From assembly GCA_949879765.1 (NCBI GenBank), contig CATLBQ010000001.1:159742-222122 (forward strand): a stretch of DNA of 62,381 nt, in the 5' to 3' direction. This document shows positions 8,316 to 17,567 of the stretch, piece after piece (within the stretch, counting starts at the first letter, position 1; every line of letters starts with the position of its first letter). A program made the position numbers and the translations under genes. The notes under the pieces are model-generated. The model was not told the origin of the DNA, ran no database searches, and worked only from the letters and a program-made list of their open reading frames with translations. The DNA is from an uncultured Bacilli bacterium (lineage in GTDB: Bacteria > Bacillota_I > Bacilli_A > ML615J-28 > CAG-313).

Positions 8316-10223
8316 TTAGATAATCCTCTTGAACATTTTCTCAATTTCATATTGTGTAAATTGCACAATAGTTGGTCGTCCATGAGGACAAGTAAATGGT
8401 TGTTTACACTGATCCAAATGGGCTAGTAATGTTTTTACTTCTTCAATTGATATATCCATTCCTGCCTTGATAGACTGTTTGCAACTGAGTTGTTTAGCTA
8501 ACTGATCTAGCATATTGGCACGAGTCACATCTTGATTTGTGAGTACATATTGAAAAATATCTTCTAAAAAGGATATTTCTGCTGATTGAGGAATCCATGT
8601 AGGAATTTGTAACACTTCAACAGTTGGTGCTTTTTCAAACTGAACATCAATCCCTAAATGCATGAATACATCTTGCTTCTCCTTCAAACTATCTAATTCG
8701 TATAAAGGAACATTGATTTCAATGGGAACAAGTAATCGATACATCGTTTGTTCTTCCTTTTCTAAACTATGAACGATTGTTTCATACATGTAGCGTTCCA
8801 TTGCCGCATGTTGATCAAGCAAATACAAGTCATTATTTTTCTCAAGCAATAGATACGTTTGATGATACTGACCCAAATATATCATATCAGAAAAAAATGA
8901 ATTTTGTCGTTCTTCCATCAAATCAAAACAATTTTCTTCAACTTGTTCTTCTTTTATAAGAGTTACACTCGTTTTCTCATTTGTTTGTGTATCTAGTGTG
9001 TAAAAGAAATTTTCCTCTGCTATATCTGATTCAGAAGGTGATAAATCGATAGAGCTATCCTCCAACACTGTATTCTTAGTTTCTTGTTTCGCCCGTTCTT
9101 CATGGCGCATGAGTGGCGTACTAGATTCAAAATCATCCCACTCGTAGGTGGTTGTTACAGGAGACTTTTCTGTAGAAGGAGACATCGTATGAACGAAAGT
9201 CTGTGGCATCGCTACTTGTTGATAAGGCATTTCAATACGATTCAGTACATCTTGAATTGTTTTGGTAATCAATTGTTTCAATTTGAATTCGTCTGTAAAT
9301 CGCACTTCCTGTTTAGTCGGATGCACATTCACATCAACTAATGAAGCATCTGCTTGAATCATAAGAAAAACAACGGGGTATTTTCCGATAGGAAGTAGCG
9401 TTTTATAAGCATCTGTTATGGCAAAGCTTAAACTTTGATTTTTGATCACCCTTTGATTGATGACGAATGTCATGGCATTTTTGTTAGAGCGATAAACATA
9501 ATTTGTGGAAGCATAGCCTTCAATTCGATATAAACCATCGTTTCCCGAAAAAAAGACCATATGTTTAGCTACATCATGACCATAAATCGCGCTTAAAATC
9601 ATCGCATAATCCATTTCACCCGAAGTAGAGAATATAACTTTACCATTGTTTGATAAGATGAAAGCAATATGCGGGTGTGCGAGAGCCATACGATTGACAT
9701 AACTTACAATATGAGAAAGTTCTACTGATGGCTGGCTCAAATGCTTTAATCGTGCCGGCGTATTGAAAAATAAATCCATCACCTCTATTTTAGTTCCTTT
9801 AGGAAATGAAACAATTTTTTCACCTTTTTTTTGATTCGCTTCATAATCCAACTGATAACCTTGATAACCATCTATAGAAGAGGCAAGGCTCATCCTTGAA
9901 ATACTGCTAATAGATGGCAATGCTTCTCCTCGAAAGCCTAAAGTTGAAATTGAGAATAAATCTCGTGATGATTTGATTTTGCTCGTTGCATGTGGTAAAA
10001 CCGCCAATCCCATTTCATCTTTGGTCATACCAATTCCATTATCCATTACGATTATTTTTTTTAATCCTGACTCAATCAAATCGATTCGAATAACGGTCGC
10101 ATTGGCATCTATCGCATTTTCCATCAACTCTTTTACAACACTTGCGGGACGCTCAACCACTTCTCCTGCCGCAATTAAATTGGCCAATTCAATTGGTAAT
10201 TGTTCAATAACGGGTCTACTCAT
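8316..10223 (-). CDS. mutL: DNA mismatch repair protein MutL
   Basis: 635 residues. The N-terminal GHKL ATPase carries ELMENAIDA, DNGIGM and GFRGEALPSIS; the C-terminal half has the endonuclease motif DQHAAMERYMYE, the segment LSCKQSIKAG and CPHGRPT, so this is a nicking-type MutL as in Bacillus rather than the E. coli type. It links mismatch recognition by MutS to strand removal. It overlaps mutS by eight bases. The linker between the domains (about residues 340-450) is rich in Ser, Thr, Glu and Asp and unlike conserved MutL sequence. Confidence 0.96.
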   Translation of the reverse strand: MSRPVIEQLPIELANLIAAGEVVERPASVVKELMENAIDANATVIRIDLIESGLKKIIVMDNGIGMTKDEMGLAVLPHATSKIKSSRDLFSISTLGFRGEALPSISSISRMSLASSIDGYQGYQLDYEANQKKGEKIVSFPKGTKIEVMDLFFNTPARLKHLSQPSVELSHIVSYVNRMALAHPHIAFILSNNGKVIFSTSGEMDYAMILSAIYGHDVAKHMVFFSGNDGLYRIEGYASTNYVYRSNKNAMTFVINQRVIKNQSLSFAITDAYKTLLPIGKYPVVFLMIQADASLVDVNVHPTKQEVRFTDEFKLKQLITKTIQDVLNRIEMPYQQVAMPQTFVHTMSPSTEKSPVTTTYEWDDFESSTPLMRHEERAKQETKNTVLEDSSIDLSPSESDIAEENFFYTLDTQTNEKTSVTLIKEEQVEENCFDLMEERQNSFFSDMIYLGQYHQTYLLLEKNNDLYLLDQHAAMERYMYETIVHSLEKEEQTMYRLLVPIEINVPLYELDSLKEKQDVFMHLGIDVQFEKAPTVEVLQIPTWIPQSAEISFLEDIFQYVLTNQDVTRANMLDQLAKQLSCKQSIKAGMDISIEEVKTLLAHLDQCKQPFTCPHGRPTIVQFTQYEIEKMFKRII

Positions 10224-12807
10224 CTTTTTCCACCATCGCTTTCAGTTCGGCTAAGGCAACCAATGCCTCAATCGGTTTCATCTGATCCACATTCAATAAA
10301 TTGATGCGTTGTTTCAATTCAAGTAACTGTGGATTTTCTTTTTCAACAACTTGTATAACAGGTTCAGTGTATTGATCAATGGACAACCTTTTTTCATCAT
10401 ACGATGATTTTGTCTCTAATTTCTGTAAAATATCTCGGGCACGAAGCGTAATCGAACTAGGCATTTTGGCAAGACTCGCCACATGGATACCATAACTTTG
10501 ATCAGAAGGGCCATCTAAGACTTTATGTAAAAAGACCAATTCCCCTTCACCACTCGCATCAGTCGTTTTTGCTTCCACGTGTACATTTCGTAAAAATGGT
10601 AAACTAGATTCCAAACTTGTTAGTTCATGATAATGGGTTGAAAATAAAGTTTTTGCCCCCGTAACAAAATGCAAATGTTCAATAATCGCTTGCGCTAATG
10701 CCATTCCATCAAATGTCGCCGTACCTCGTCCTACTTCATCTAATATAATTAAACTCCGTTCTGTCGCATTCGTAATGGCATAATTGACTTCAAGCATTTC
10801 CGTCATAAATGTTGATTCTCCGCTTGAAATATCGTCACTAGAACCAATTCGCGTAAAAATTTGATCAAAAATCGGTAATTTAGCAGACGTTGCAGGAACA
10901 AACGACCCCATTTGAGCCATAATTGCAATAATAGCATTTTGACGCATATACGTCGATTTACCGCTCATATTTGGTCCTGTAATCAATAAAATTTTATCAT
11001 TGTTATATAAGTGCAAGTCATTTGGAATAAATGGCTTTTCGGATACAACCTCTATCACTGGATGTCTACCATCTTCAATCTCAAATTCATCATATCTAGA
11101 AAATTGTGGTCTAGTATAATGTTGTGCTCTTGCTACCAATCCTAATGCAACCAGCATATCTATTTCTGAAATCAGTTTTGCGGTTTCTTGTAAACTCGCT
11201 CCATATGTTTTACATTGGTTGCGAATGTCCGAAAAAATTTCTTGTTCTAATTCGAGGCTTCGTTCTTGACTTCGCAAAATCAAGGCTTCCCGCTCTTTTA
11301 ATTCTTCTGTGATATAACGCTCTGCATTGCTAGTAGTTTGTTTGCGAATATAACCATATTCAGGTTTTACTAACCCCAAATAAGACTTGGTGACCTCAAT
11401 ATAATAGCCAAATACTTTGTTGTAGCTGACTTTTAAATTCTTAATGCCAGTTTTGTCACGTTCTCGCTTTTCTAGATTCACCAAAAAATCCTTATTGGTT
11501 ACATTAATATTCTTAATTTCATCTAGTTCTTGATGAAAACCCGGTCGAATGACACCGCCATCTTTTAAACTATATCCAGCTGATTCATCTATCGCTTGAT
11601 CTAGTAAATCGAATAGCGCATCATATGTCGTTATCTGTTTGGCTTTTTCTAGCGCAACTTTTCCCTTCATTTGTTGTAAGATTTCTTTGATATGAGGCAA
11701 TACGCCTATGGATTTTTTGAGCTGAATCAAATCTTTTGGATTCAAGTTGCCATAACTAATTCGGCCCACAATCCGCTCTAAATCATAAATCTCTATCAAG
11801 TCATTTTTGACCTCTTCTGTAAGTAGAGATTGCTTCATGGTTTCTTCAATAAAATCCAAGCGTTCATTGATTTTTTTCACATCGACCAGCGGAAACAAAA
11901 TGCTTTTTTTAAGAAATCTTGATCCCATTGCGGTAGAACATTTGTCTAAAATACTCAATAGATTGTTCTTAAAACGATTACCTTTAAGGGATTCTACTAA
12001 TTCAAGATTACGGGTAGCACTACTATCTAGGCGCATATAGTCTTTGCTATCATAATAAGCAAAAGGTTGTAAATGAACCAATACCCTTTTTTGCGTTTTC
12101 ATGATATAGGACAATAGACGTTTCGTTCCCGTATGCAACGCAGTATCCAAATCAGCATATAAATGTTCCAAATAACTTTCAATTTCAATTTCCTCTGAAA
12201 TAGATACCAATATGCCATAAATTTTAAACAGGTGTTCGCAAACAACTGCATCGAAGTGCTTATTTACAACCACTTCTTTGATGCCCAGTTTGACCAATTC
12301 GCTATAAATCAAATCTAAATGTTGGGGAAACGTAGTTACCTTTGCTTCACCAGTTGATAAATCAATATAACTAAACGCATATCCAGATACAATTTTTTCA
12401 ATACCTGCAATATAATTATTACTTTTATCACTCAAATATCTTTCATCAATATTCGTACCAGGAGTAACTATTTTCACAACATCGCGGTGAACAATCTTTT
12501 TCCCCCCTGGTTCTTCCAATTGCTCAACAATAGCCACCTTATAGCCTTTATTCGAAAGACGCTCAATGTAACTATCTACAGCATGATGGGGAACGCCACA
12601 CATAGGCACTCGCTCATTATCAACACCTGCGTCTCGACCCGTTAGTACTATCTCTAGTTCACGACTCGCTACAATGGCATCATTGAAAAACATTTCATAA
12701 AAATCGCCCAACCGAAAAAATACTAGTGTGTCTGGATAGTTTTCTTTGATTTCTAAATATTGTCTCATCATTGGTGTATATAAATTTTTATCTATTTTTT
12801 CGTACAT
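10216..12807 (-). CDS. mutS: DNA mismatch repair protein MutS
   Basis: 863 residues, close to the usual length. Mismatch-recognition motif RLGDFYEMFF near the N-terminus supplies the Phe-x-Glu pair; the ATPase at the C-terminus has GPNMSGKSTYMRQ and SLIILDEVGRGTATFDG. MutS binds mispaired bases and recruits MutL. I place the start at 12807 because AAAGGTGA sits just before that ATG; an in-frame start at 12828 is less well placed. First gene of the mutS-mutL-miaA operon. Confidence 0.96.
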   Translation of the reverse strand: MYEKIDKNLYTPMMRQYLEIKENYPDTLVFFRLGDFYEMFFNDAIVASRELEIVLTGRDAGVDNERVPMCGVPHHAVDSYIERLSNKGYKVAIVEQLEEPGGKKIVHRDVVKIVTPGTNIDERYLSDKSNNYIAGIEKIVSGYAFSYIDLSTGEAKVTTFPQHLDLIYSELVKLGIKEVVVNKHFDAVVCEHLFKIYGILVSISEEIEIESYLEHLYADLDTALHTGTKRLLSYIMKTQKRVLVHLQPFAYYDSKDYMRLDSSATRNLELVESLKGNRFKNNLLSILDKCSTAMGSRFLKKSILFPLVDVKKINERLDFIEETMKQSLLTEEVKNDLIEIYDLERIVGRISYGNLNPKDLIQLKKSIGVLPHIKEILQQMKGKVALEKAKQITTYDALFDLLDQAIDESAGYSLKDGGVIRPGFHQELDEIKNINVTNKDFLVNLEKRERDKTGIKNLKVSYNKVFGYYIEVTKSYLGLVKPEYGYIRKQTTSNAERYITEELKEREALILRSQERSLELEQEIFSDIRNQCKTYGASLQETAKLISEIDMLVALGLVARAQHYTRPQFSRYDEFEIEDGRHPVIEVVSEKPFIPNDLHLYNNDKILLITGPNMSGKSTYMRQNAIIAIMAQMGSFVPATSAKLPIFDQIFTRIGSSDDISSGESTFMTEMLEVNYAITNATERSLIILDEVGRGTATFDGMALAQAIIEHLHFVTGAKTLFSTHYHELTSLESSLPFLRNVHVEAKTTDASGEGELVFLHKVLDGPSDQSYGIHVASLAKMPSSITLRARDILQKLETKSSYDEKRLSIDQYTEPVIQVVEKENPQLLELKQRINLLNVDQMKPIEALVALAELKAMVEKDE

Positions 12808-12848
12808 CAAGTTCACCTTTTTCCCCATTTTATATCTATTTTTTCTTT

Positions 12849-12877
12849 ATTATACCATAATTTGTTTTTTTTGTCAT
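12849..12877 (-). promoter_or_regulatory. Sigma-A promoter for mutS
   Basis: ATGACA (12872-12877), 17 bases, TATAAT (12849-12854). Confidence 0.75.
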
Positions 12878-12900
12878 ATTTTTTAGTTGAAACAGCATAG

Positions 12901-12932
12901 AAAAAACAACATTGACTAAAAAGTCAATGTTG
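12901..12932 (-). terminator. Intrinsic terminator after the ECF S gene
   Basis: Perfect 11-bp stem CAACATTGACT/AGTCAATGTTG, loop of four, six U on the minus strand. Confidence 0.9.
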
Positions 12933-12945
12933 CCAACATTATTTC

Positions 12946-13530
12946 TTATTTTAATGCAACGCGTAATGCCTTGACAATTGGAAAGGTAATTCCTGCGCAT
13001 GCGCCAAGTTCCACAAGTCCATTGACCAAAAACATTGTCGACATAAATGGAATCGGACTAACACCTTCAAGACCTACTGCACTTTGTACTTCCGGTAAAT
13101 GATAAAAGCCAATCATAAATAGGGCTACAAAAAATACAGTATTCAACAATGGCACCAAAATGCACGTGATGGCATCACAAAGATGTCGATTCATTTTCTC
13201 AGAAAATGCATCATGGAATAAAGCGGGAAGCCCACCTGCTAAAATTCTAGTTGGAACACATACAAGAAATGTCACCCATGGATTCATCGAGAAAAGGAAT
13301 GTTCCAAATGGACTATATCCAAAACACTGGAAAAAGCTAACCATTCCAAAGATAAATCCTAAAAGGAATCCTTGTTTTTTTCCACCAATTATCGCTCCCA
13401 CTCCAATTGGAATAACGGTAAGCGTAATCTCAAAAGCGACCGTACGTATTGGAATAAATGCAAGCACAAGAATACATGCGGCCAAAACCCCTACTAGGGT
13501 CAATTGTTTGATTTTTTCATGTCTAGTCAT
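12946..13530 (-). CDS. ECF transporter S component (vitamin uptake), substrate unknown
   Basis: A 194-residue membrane protein with about six hydrophobic segments and the pattern of S components of energy-coupling factor transporters: a KIKQLTLVGVLAA start, then VIPIGVGAIIGGKKQGFLLG and NPWVTFLVCVPTRILAG. S components bind a vitamin and dock on the shared EcfAAT module, which is not encoded here. The pattern is nearest to pantothenate- or pyrimidine-precursor-type S proteins, but I cannot assign a ligand; no riboswitch is visible in the 42 bases before it. AAGGAGG precedes the start, and obg lies directly upstream on the same strand. Confidence 0.8.
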   Translation of the reverse strand: MTRHEKIKQLTLVGVLAACILVLAFIPIRTVAFEITLTVIPIGVGAIIGGKKQGFLLGFIFGMVSFFQCFGYSPFGTFLFSMNPWVTFLVCVPTRILAGGLPALFHDAFSEKMNRHLCDAITCILVPLLNTVFFVALFMIGFYHLPEVQSAVGLEGVSPIPFMSTMFLVNGLVELGACAGITFPIVKALRVALK

Positions 13531-13572
13531 ATCTTTTTTACCTCCTTAAGTATATGCTTTTTCAAAAATCAA

Positions 13573-14850
13573 CTAATTTATAAATTCAAAGACATAATCA
13601 AAAATGCAAACAGTGTCTCCATCTTCCACGCCTAAACGTCTTAATTCACTATCTACACCCATGTCTCGTAATTTCTTTGCAAATAATCGAACATTGGCTT
13701 CATTATCAAAATTGGTTCGATCAAATAACCGACGAATTGCAGGTCCTTCAACATGGAAAATGCCCTCTTGATCCTGATAAATAGTAAATTCAGGTCCTTT
13801 AGGGACAAAATTATACTCAACGACTTCTTCCGTCATTTCTTCCAATGAAACCGCCTTTTTCGCCTCATCTAATGTATCAGCAATCCGATAAAGTAATTGT
13901 TGTATATTCTCTTTTGTGAAAGCAGAAATGGCAATCACATCGGTCAAACCCGTCTCTTTTTTAAATGTTTCTAAATATTGAGCAGCCTCTGGAACATCCA
14001 TTTTATTTGCCACAACAATTTCGGGGCGCTTTAATAAATCGGGATTGAATGCACCTAACTCATTGCGAATACTACGGTAATCTTCGGCTGGTGTTCTTCC
14101 ATCAGTTCTAGACATATCAATCATGTGCACAATCACTCTTGTTCTTTCGATATGTTTCAAAAACTGGATACCTAGTCCTGCACCTTCTGATGCTCCTTCA
14201 ATCAATCCTGGTAAGTCAGCCATAATAAAACTTCTACCATCACCAACACCAACAACCCCCAAGTGAGGATGCAATGTAGTAAAGTGATATGCGGCTATTT
14301 TAGGTTTAGCTTTTGAAACTACCGATATGAGCGTACTTTTACCTACACTAGGAAATCCAACTAACCCAACATCCGCTAAAACTTTTAATTCCAATTGGAG
14401 ATTTCTCTCGACACCAGGCTGCCCCTTTTCACTAATTTCTGGAGCTGGATTACGCGAACTAGCAAAAGCAGCGTTTCCTTTTCCACCTTTGCCTCCTGCA
14501 GCAACAACAACCTCTTGTCCATGTTTGGTAATATCACCAATCACGACATGGGTATCACTATCGATAATGGTTGTCCCTATGGGAACTTTTACATACGTAT
14601 TTGTTCCAGCTTTACCAAACATATTTTTATTCATACCATCTTGACCACGTTCAGCCTTAATTTTTCTTGTGAAACGGAAATCAAGTAATGTCGTAAGCCC
14701 TTCTTCGCCTACAAAAATCACACTACCACCTTTACCACCATTCCCACCAGCAGGTCCACCCATTGCCATATATTTTTCATGTAAAAAGGCAACAGCACCA
14801 TTTCCACCATCTCCTGCTTTTACATATATTTTTACGCTATCTACAAACAC
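13573..14850 (-). CDS. obg: GTPase Obg/CgtA
   Basis: 425 residues. The glycine-rich Obg fold (GDGGNGAVAF, then GGPAGGNGGKGG) is followed by the G domain with GFPSVGKST, DLPGLIEGASEGAGLG and NKMD, and by a C-terminal OCT domain ending in VCIFDYVFEFI. Obg acts in 50S ribosome assembly and stress responses and is essential in most bacteria. It follows rpmA after a 91-base gap that holds a hairpin, the common rplU-prp-rpmA-obg order of Firmicutes (spo0B, present between them in Bacillus, is absent). Confidence 0.96.
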   Translation of the reverse strand: MFVDSVKIYVKAGDGGNGAVAFLHEKYMAMGGPAGGNGGKGGSVIFVGEEGLTTLLDFRFTRKIKAERGQDGMNKNMFGKAGTNTYVKVPIGTTIIDSDTHVVIGDITKHGQEVVVAAGGKGGKGNAAFASSRNPAPEISEKGQPGVERNLQLELKVLADVGLVGFPSVGKSTLISVVSKAKPKIAAYHFTTLHPHLGVVGVGDGRSFIMADLPGLIEGASEGAGLGIQFLKHIERTRVIVHMIDMSRTDGRTPAEDYRSIRNELGAFNPDLLKRPEIVVANKMDVPEAAQYLETFKKETGLTDVIAISAFTKENIQQLLYRIADTLDEAKKAVSLEEMTEEVVEYNFVPKGPEFTIYQDQEGIFHVEGPAIRRLFDRTNFDNEANVRLFAKKLRDMGVDSELRRLGVEDGDTVCIFDYVFEFIN

Positions 14851-14870
14851 GTCAATACCTCCATTTTCAA

Positions 14871-14899
14871 AATAAAAGCACTTGTCTTACAACAAGTGC
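14871..14899 (-). terminator. Terminator or attenuator between rpmA and obg
   Basis: GCACTTGT (14878-14885) pairs with ACAAGTGC (14892-14899); TTTTATTTT follows on the minus strand. It would separate ribosomal-protein expression from obg. Confidence 0.7.
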
Positions 14900-14941
14900 C
14901 TCATATTGCAGTAAAACTTACAAAGTTAACTACAAAGTCAA

Positions 14942-15223
14942 CTATGCCACAGGGTATACAGATACTTGTTTTTTATCCTTACCTTTGCGTTCATATTTAA
15001 CAATTCCATCAATCATACAGAACAAAGTATCATCTTTTCCAATACCAACATTGTTTCCAGGATGAACCTTAGTTCCTCTTTGACGATAGATAATAGAACC
15101 AGCAGTGGCAAATTGACCATCAGATAATTTCGCACCTAAACGCTTGGATTCTGAGTCACGTCCATTTTTAGTAGAACTAACACCTTTTTTAGATGCAAAG
15201 AATTGCAAATTGAGTCTTATCAT
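14942..15223 (-). CDS. rpmA: 50S ribosomal protein L27 with cleavable N-terminus
   Basis: 93 residues. The N-terminus [15 protein letters not shown] carries the LQFF extension that Firmicutes remove with the cysteine protease Prp to expose the mature Ala-Ser-Lys-Lys end near the peptidyl transferase centre. The core [16 protein letters not shown] and [14 protein letters not shown] is diagnostic. It lies 14 bases after prp in the rplU-prp-rpmA operon. Confidence 0.97.
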   Translation of the reverse strand: MIRLNLQFFASKKGVSSTKNGRDSESKRLGAKLSDGQFATAGSIIYRQRGTKVHPGNNVGIGKDDTLFCMIDGIVKYERKGKDKKQVSVYPVA

Positions 15224-15237
15224 GATGTCACCTCCTA

Positions 15238-15579
15238 TTATTTATTTTCAATTTTGACTTTCAAATGATTTTGATAATTTGCTTCGATATCTTGTAGTGT
15301 TTCCAACAAATTAATAAAAATTTGTGTAACAATTTCTACTTGAATATCCGTTAATGAAGAATAATCAAAATTCTTCAAACAAATATACCCAACTGCCTCA
15401 TCTTGAATCAATTCAAAACGATTATGGACAAATTTATCTAGTAAATTTATGCTCATACATACTGCAGTTGAAATACCTGCACACACGATATCACTACCTT
15501 TATTTGCGTACCCTGCATGCCCCTTCACTTCAAGACCAATAAAATGTGCTTCTTTTTTGAAAAGAATTACCTTTGTCAT
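15238..15579 (-). CDS. prp: Ribosomal-processing cysteine protease Prp
   Basis: 113 residues. [18 protein letters not shown] holds the catalytic His and Cys of the Prp (YsxB) family. Prp cleaves the N-terminal extension of L27; its gene between rplU and rpmA and the LQFF start of the neighbouring L27 make the assignment secure. Confidence 0.93.
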   Translation of the reverse strand: MTKVILFKKEAHFIGLEVKGHAGYANKGSDIVCAGISTAVCMSINLLDKFVHNRFELIQDEAVGYICLKNFDYSSLTDIQVEIVTQIFINLLETLQDIEANYQNHLKVKIENK

Positions 15580-15582
15580 ACC

Positions 15583-15882
15583 TTATGCAACAATAGTATT
15601 GATGACTACTTTTGTGTAAGCTTGACGATGGCCTTGTTTTTTGTGATAATTTTTCTTTGCTTTATACTTGAAAACAATAATTTTTTTGCCACGTCCTTGT
15701 TTTTCGATTGTACCAGTTACCTTAGCACCTTCAACAAGTGGTGTTCCTACTTTGTCTCCAGCAAGCAATACTTGATCAAAAACAACTTCTTGACCAGCTT
15801 CACCTTCTAGTTTTTCAACATAGATAGTATCGCCTTCTGCTGCGCGATATTGTTTACCGCCTGTAACAAAAATTGCGTACAT
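15583..15882 (-). CDS. rplU: 50S ribosomal protein L21
   Basis: 99 residues: [13 protein letters not shown] at the start and the lysine-rich [20 protein letters not shown] near the end identify L21, a 23S rRNA-binding protein. The ATG at 15882 has GAGGAGG eight bases upstream; a GTG nine bases earlier lies inside that site and is rejected. First gene of rplU-prp-rpmA, with a promoter and a 90-base leader. Confidence 0.97.
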   Translation of the reverse strand: MYAIFVTGGKQYRAAEGDTIYVEKLEGEAGQEVVFDQVLLAGDKVGTPLVEGAKVTGTIEKQGRGKKIIVFKYKAKKNYHKKQGHRQAYTKVVINTIVA

Positions 15883-15974
15883 TTTTTGCACCTCCTCATA
15901 TAAATTTAAGACACGCCATTAGGGTGGTTAAAAAACACTTCAAACCCTTTTTGTGCGGTTGCCACGATGTAGCG
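15883..15974 (-). promoter_or_regulatory. 5' leader of rplU, candidate L21 leader
   Basis: Between the predicted transcription start (about 15973) and rplU lie some 90 bases including ATCGTGGCAACCGCAC and GGGTTTGAAGTG, with short complementary blocks (AGGGT/ACCCT). L21 autoregulatory leaders are known at this place in Firmicutes; I have not confirmed the fold. Confidence 0.45.
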
Positions 15975-15979
15975 AATAT

Positions 15980-16008
15980 ATTATACCCTAAAATTGAAAA
16001 TAATGCAA
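15980..16008 (-). promoter_or_regulatory. Sigma-A promoter for rplU-prp-rpmA
   Basis: TTGCAT (16003-16008), 17 bases, TATAAT (15980-15985). Confidence 0.85.
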
Positions 16009-16077
16009 CTAAAAAAGACATTTTTTTGAAACTTCGACTATAAAATCATCACCACCTAGTTCTAGGCAGTATATAAA

Positions 16078-16101
16078 AAACGATTGAAGAATCAATCGTT
16101 T
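16078..16101. terminator. Hairpin terminator, chiefly minus strand
   Basis: AAACGATTGA/TCAATCGTTT with loop AGAA; ends the three-gene glycolipid cassette. Confidence 0.75.
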
Positions 16102-16113
16102 TTAGTTTATCGA

Positions 16114-16716
16114 CTATTTAAACTCATTTTTATTACCTTGTTCTCGATTAGCTCTTCGCCGATTTCTTTCAAATAGCACCTCTAATTTAGGCCGGTTATA
16201 TCTTAATATCATCAAAGATAAACTATGAATGATGGCGTTGGCAATTGCTACAGGTATCGCAAACATTAAAGCATATTGGGGATACATCAGTACAATTAGA
16301 AATCCAAATATCATAGAAGAAAAATGCACCCCTTCTCCATAACAGCACTCTAGAATAAATCTTTCTACATAAGCATTATTGGTCGGATCTTCTAACTTAT
16401 TTTTTCGGAAATGAGCAAATTGTCCTAACTCGGGTATTTTATCTTTCCATTTTTTAATCTGTAATTTTTCATATATTTTGCGTTCTTGCTTAGAAATATG
16501 AAATAGTTTCAAACGGAAATCAAACCATTTTGCGGGCAATAGGTGCCGAATGATTGTCGCTAAAATGGCATCAATAATGAATACGACCACAATATGCAAG
16601 ACAATCATTTCTAGCACAAATATGAAATCATAACCATAAAAAGCCATACCAAAGCATAAATTCAGTCCTATTACACACAAAATCGTCACTCCTATGATTA
16701 GGCTATAAATCATCAT
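16114..16716 (-). CDS. Membrane protein, CrtO-like acyltransferase family (tentative)
   Basis: 200 residues with two N-terminal and two C-terminal membrane segments flanking a basic cytoplasmic stretch KIYEKLQIKKWKDKIPELG. The KKWKDKxPE block resembles the glycosyl-4,4'-diaponeurosporenoate acyltransferase (CrtO) family of staphylococci, which acylates a sugar on a membrane lipid. No carotenoid genes are present, so if the family call is right the acceptor is another glycolipid. It overlaps the PlsC-like gene by 14 bases, and a glycosyltransferase gene precedes that, which supports a shared pathway. Family assignment rests on my reading of one motif. Confidence 0.5.
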   Translation of the reverse strand: MMIYSLIIGVTILCVIGLNLCFGMAFYGYDFIFVLEMIVLHIVVVFIIDAILATIIRHLLPAKWFDFRLKLFHISKQERKIYEKLQIKKWKDKIPELGQFAHFRKNKLEDPTNNAYVERFILECCYGEGVHFSSMIFGFLIVLMYPQYALMFAIPVAIANAIIHSLSLMILRYNRPKLEVLFERNRRRANREQGNKNEFK

Positions 16717-17560
16717 TTTGACTCACTCCTTTGGTATTGTAACATAATGGCACTTGATAAAAGGTTTCATAAGTTTCCTTCCACATTTGATAATTTGTTT
16801 CAGCCATTTTTTCAATCGCATCTTTCATAGAAAGGGACAAATCTGGATAAATAGGTGACAAAAAATGTAAGGTATATGCTTGAATAGGAAAACCATCTTT
16901 TCCTATTTCTTCAGTATCCCTCATTGTAATAAAGCAAGGAACAACCGGAACATTCGCCTTCACAGCATAACGATACGCACCTGACTTTACTGGTCTTGGC
17001 TTTCGGTAATTCCACCACATCGCTTGTTCTGGGTATACCAAAACAATATCGCCACGCTTCAGTATCGTATCTATCGCCTGGGTAAAACATTTCATTGTCT
17101 GAAAATTTGAACTCAAGGGAAGTGTATCACAATTTCTAAAAAAATATCCATATAATCCCGGAAAGGTAAAATTTCCTTCGCGAATTACTTTATAAAATCG
17201 CTTCTTTGTTTGTTTGAGATGCTTTAATAATACTTCATGCAAGGCAAAATTATCAAAAGGATGAAAATGATTGCACGTCAAAACAAAACCTCCTGATATA
17301 TTTGTAAGATGCTCATATCCAATAACCTCTTGAATTATAAGTTGTTTTTTTCGAATCAAATGATGAATAAATTGTTTGGCAATTTGATTCGCAATGCGAG
17401 TTTGAACACGATGAATCCACTTTGTATTCAAATAATCTACATCCTCAGGATTTAAAGGTGTTGTAGGCGGATCATTTTCAACATCTTCATTGAATTTTCC
17501 CATTTCTTCAAACTCGGCTATTTTTTTGAATACCGCTAAACGTTCTTCTGATTGTGCCAT
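16703..17560 (-). CDS. PlsC-type 1-acyl-glycerol-3-phosphate acyltransferase family
   Basis: 285 residues. The acyltransferase motifs are NHFHPFD (NHxxxxD) and, about 85 residues later, LVYPEQAMWW in place of the usual FPEGT. Members move an acyl chain to lysophosphatidic acid or a related alcohol at the inner membrane face. The altered second motif suggests a divergent acceptor. It follows the GT8 gene by seven bases and overlaps the next membrane gene, so I infer a role in building or decorating a glycolipid rather than bulk phosphatidic acid synthesis. Confidence 0.75.
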   Translation of the reverse strand: MAQSEERLAVFKKIAEFEEMGKFNEDVENDPPTTPLNPEDVDYLNTKWIHRVQTRIANQIAKQFIHHLIRKKQLIIQEVIGYEHLTNISGGFVLTCNHFHPFDNFALHEVLLKHLKQTKKRFYKVIREGNFTFPGLYGYFFRNCDTLPLSSNFQTMKCFTQAIDTILKRGDIVLVYPEQAMWWNYRKPRPVKSGAYRYAVKANVPVVPCFITMRDTEEIGKDGFPIQAYTLHFLSPIYPDLSLSMKDAIEKMAETNYQMWKETYETFYQVPLCYNTKGVSQNDDL

Positions 17561-17567
17561 AATACAC

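Noticed and set aside
8315-8383. Longer N-terminus for MiaA
   Set aside because: It would lie inside mutL and the P-loop normally starts within a few residues of the MiaA start.
13531-13572. Riboswitch before the ECF S component
   Set aside because: Only 42 bases separate it from obg, too short for any known vitamin riboswitch.
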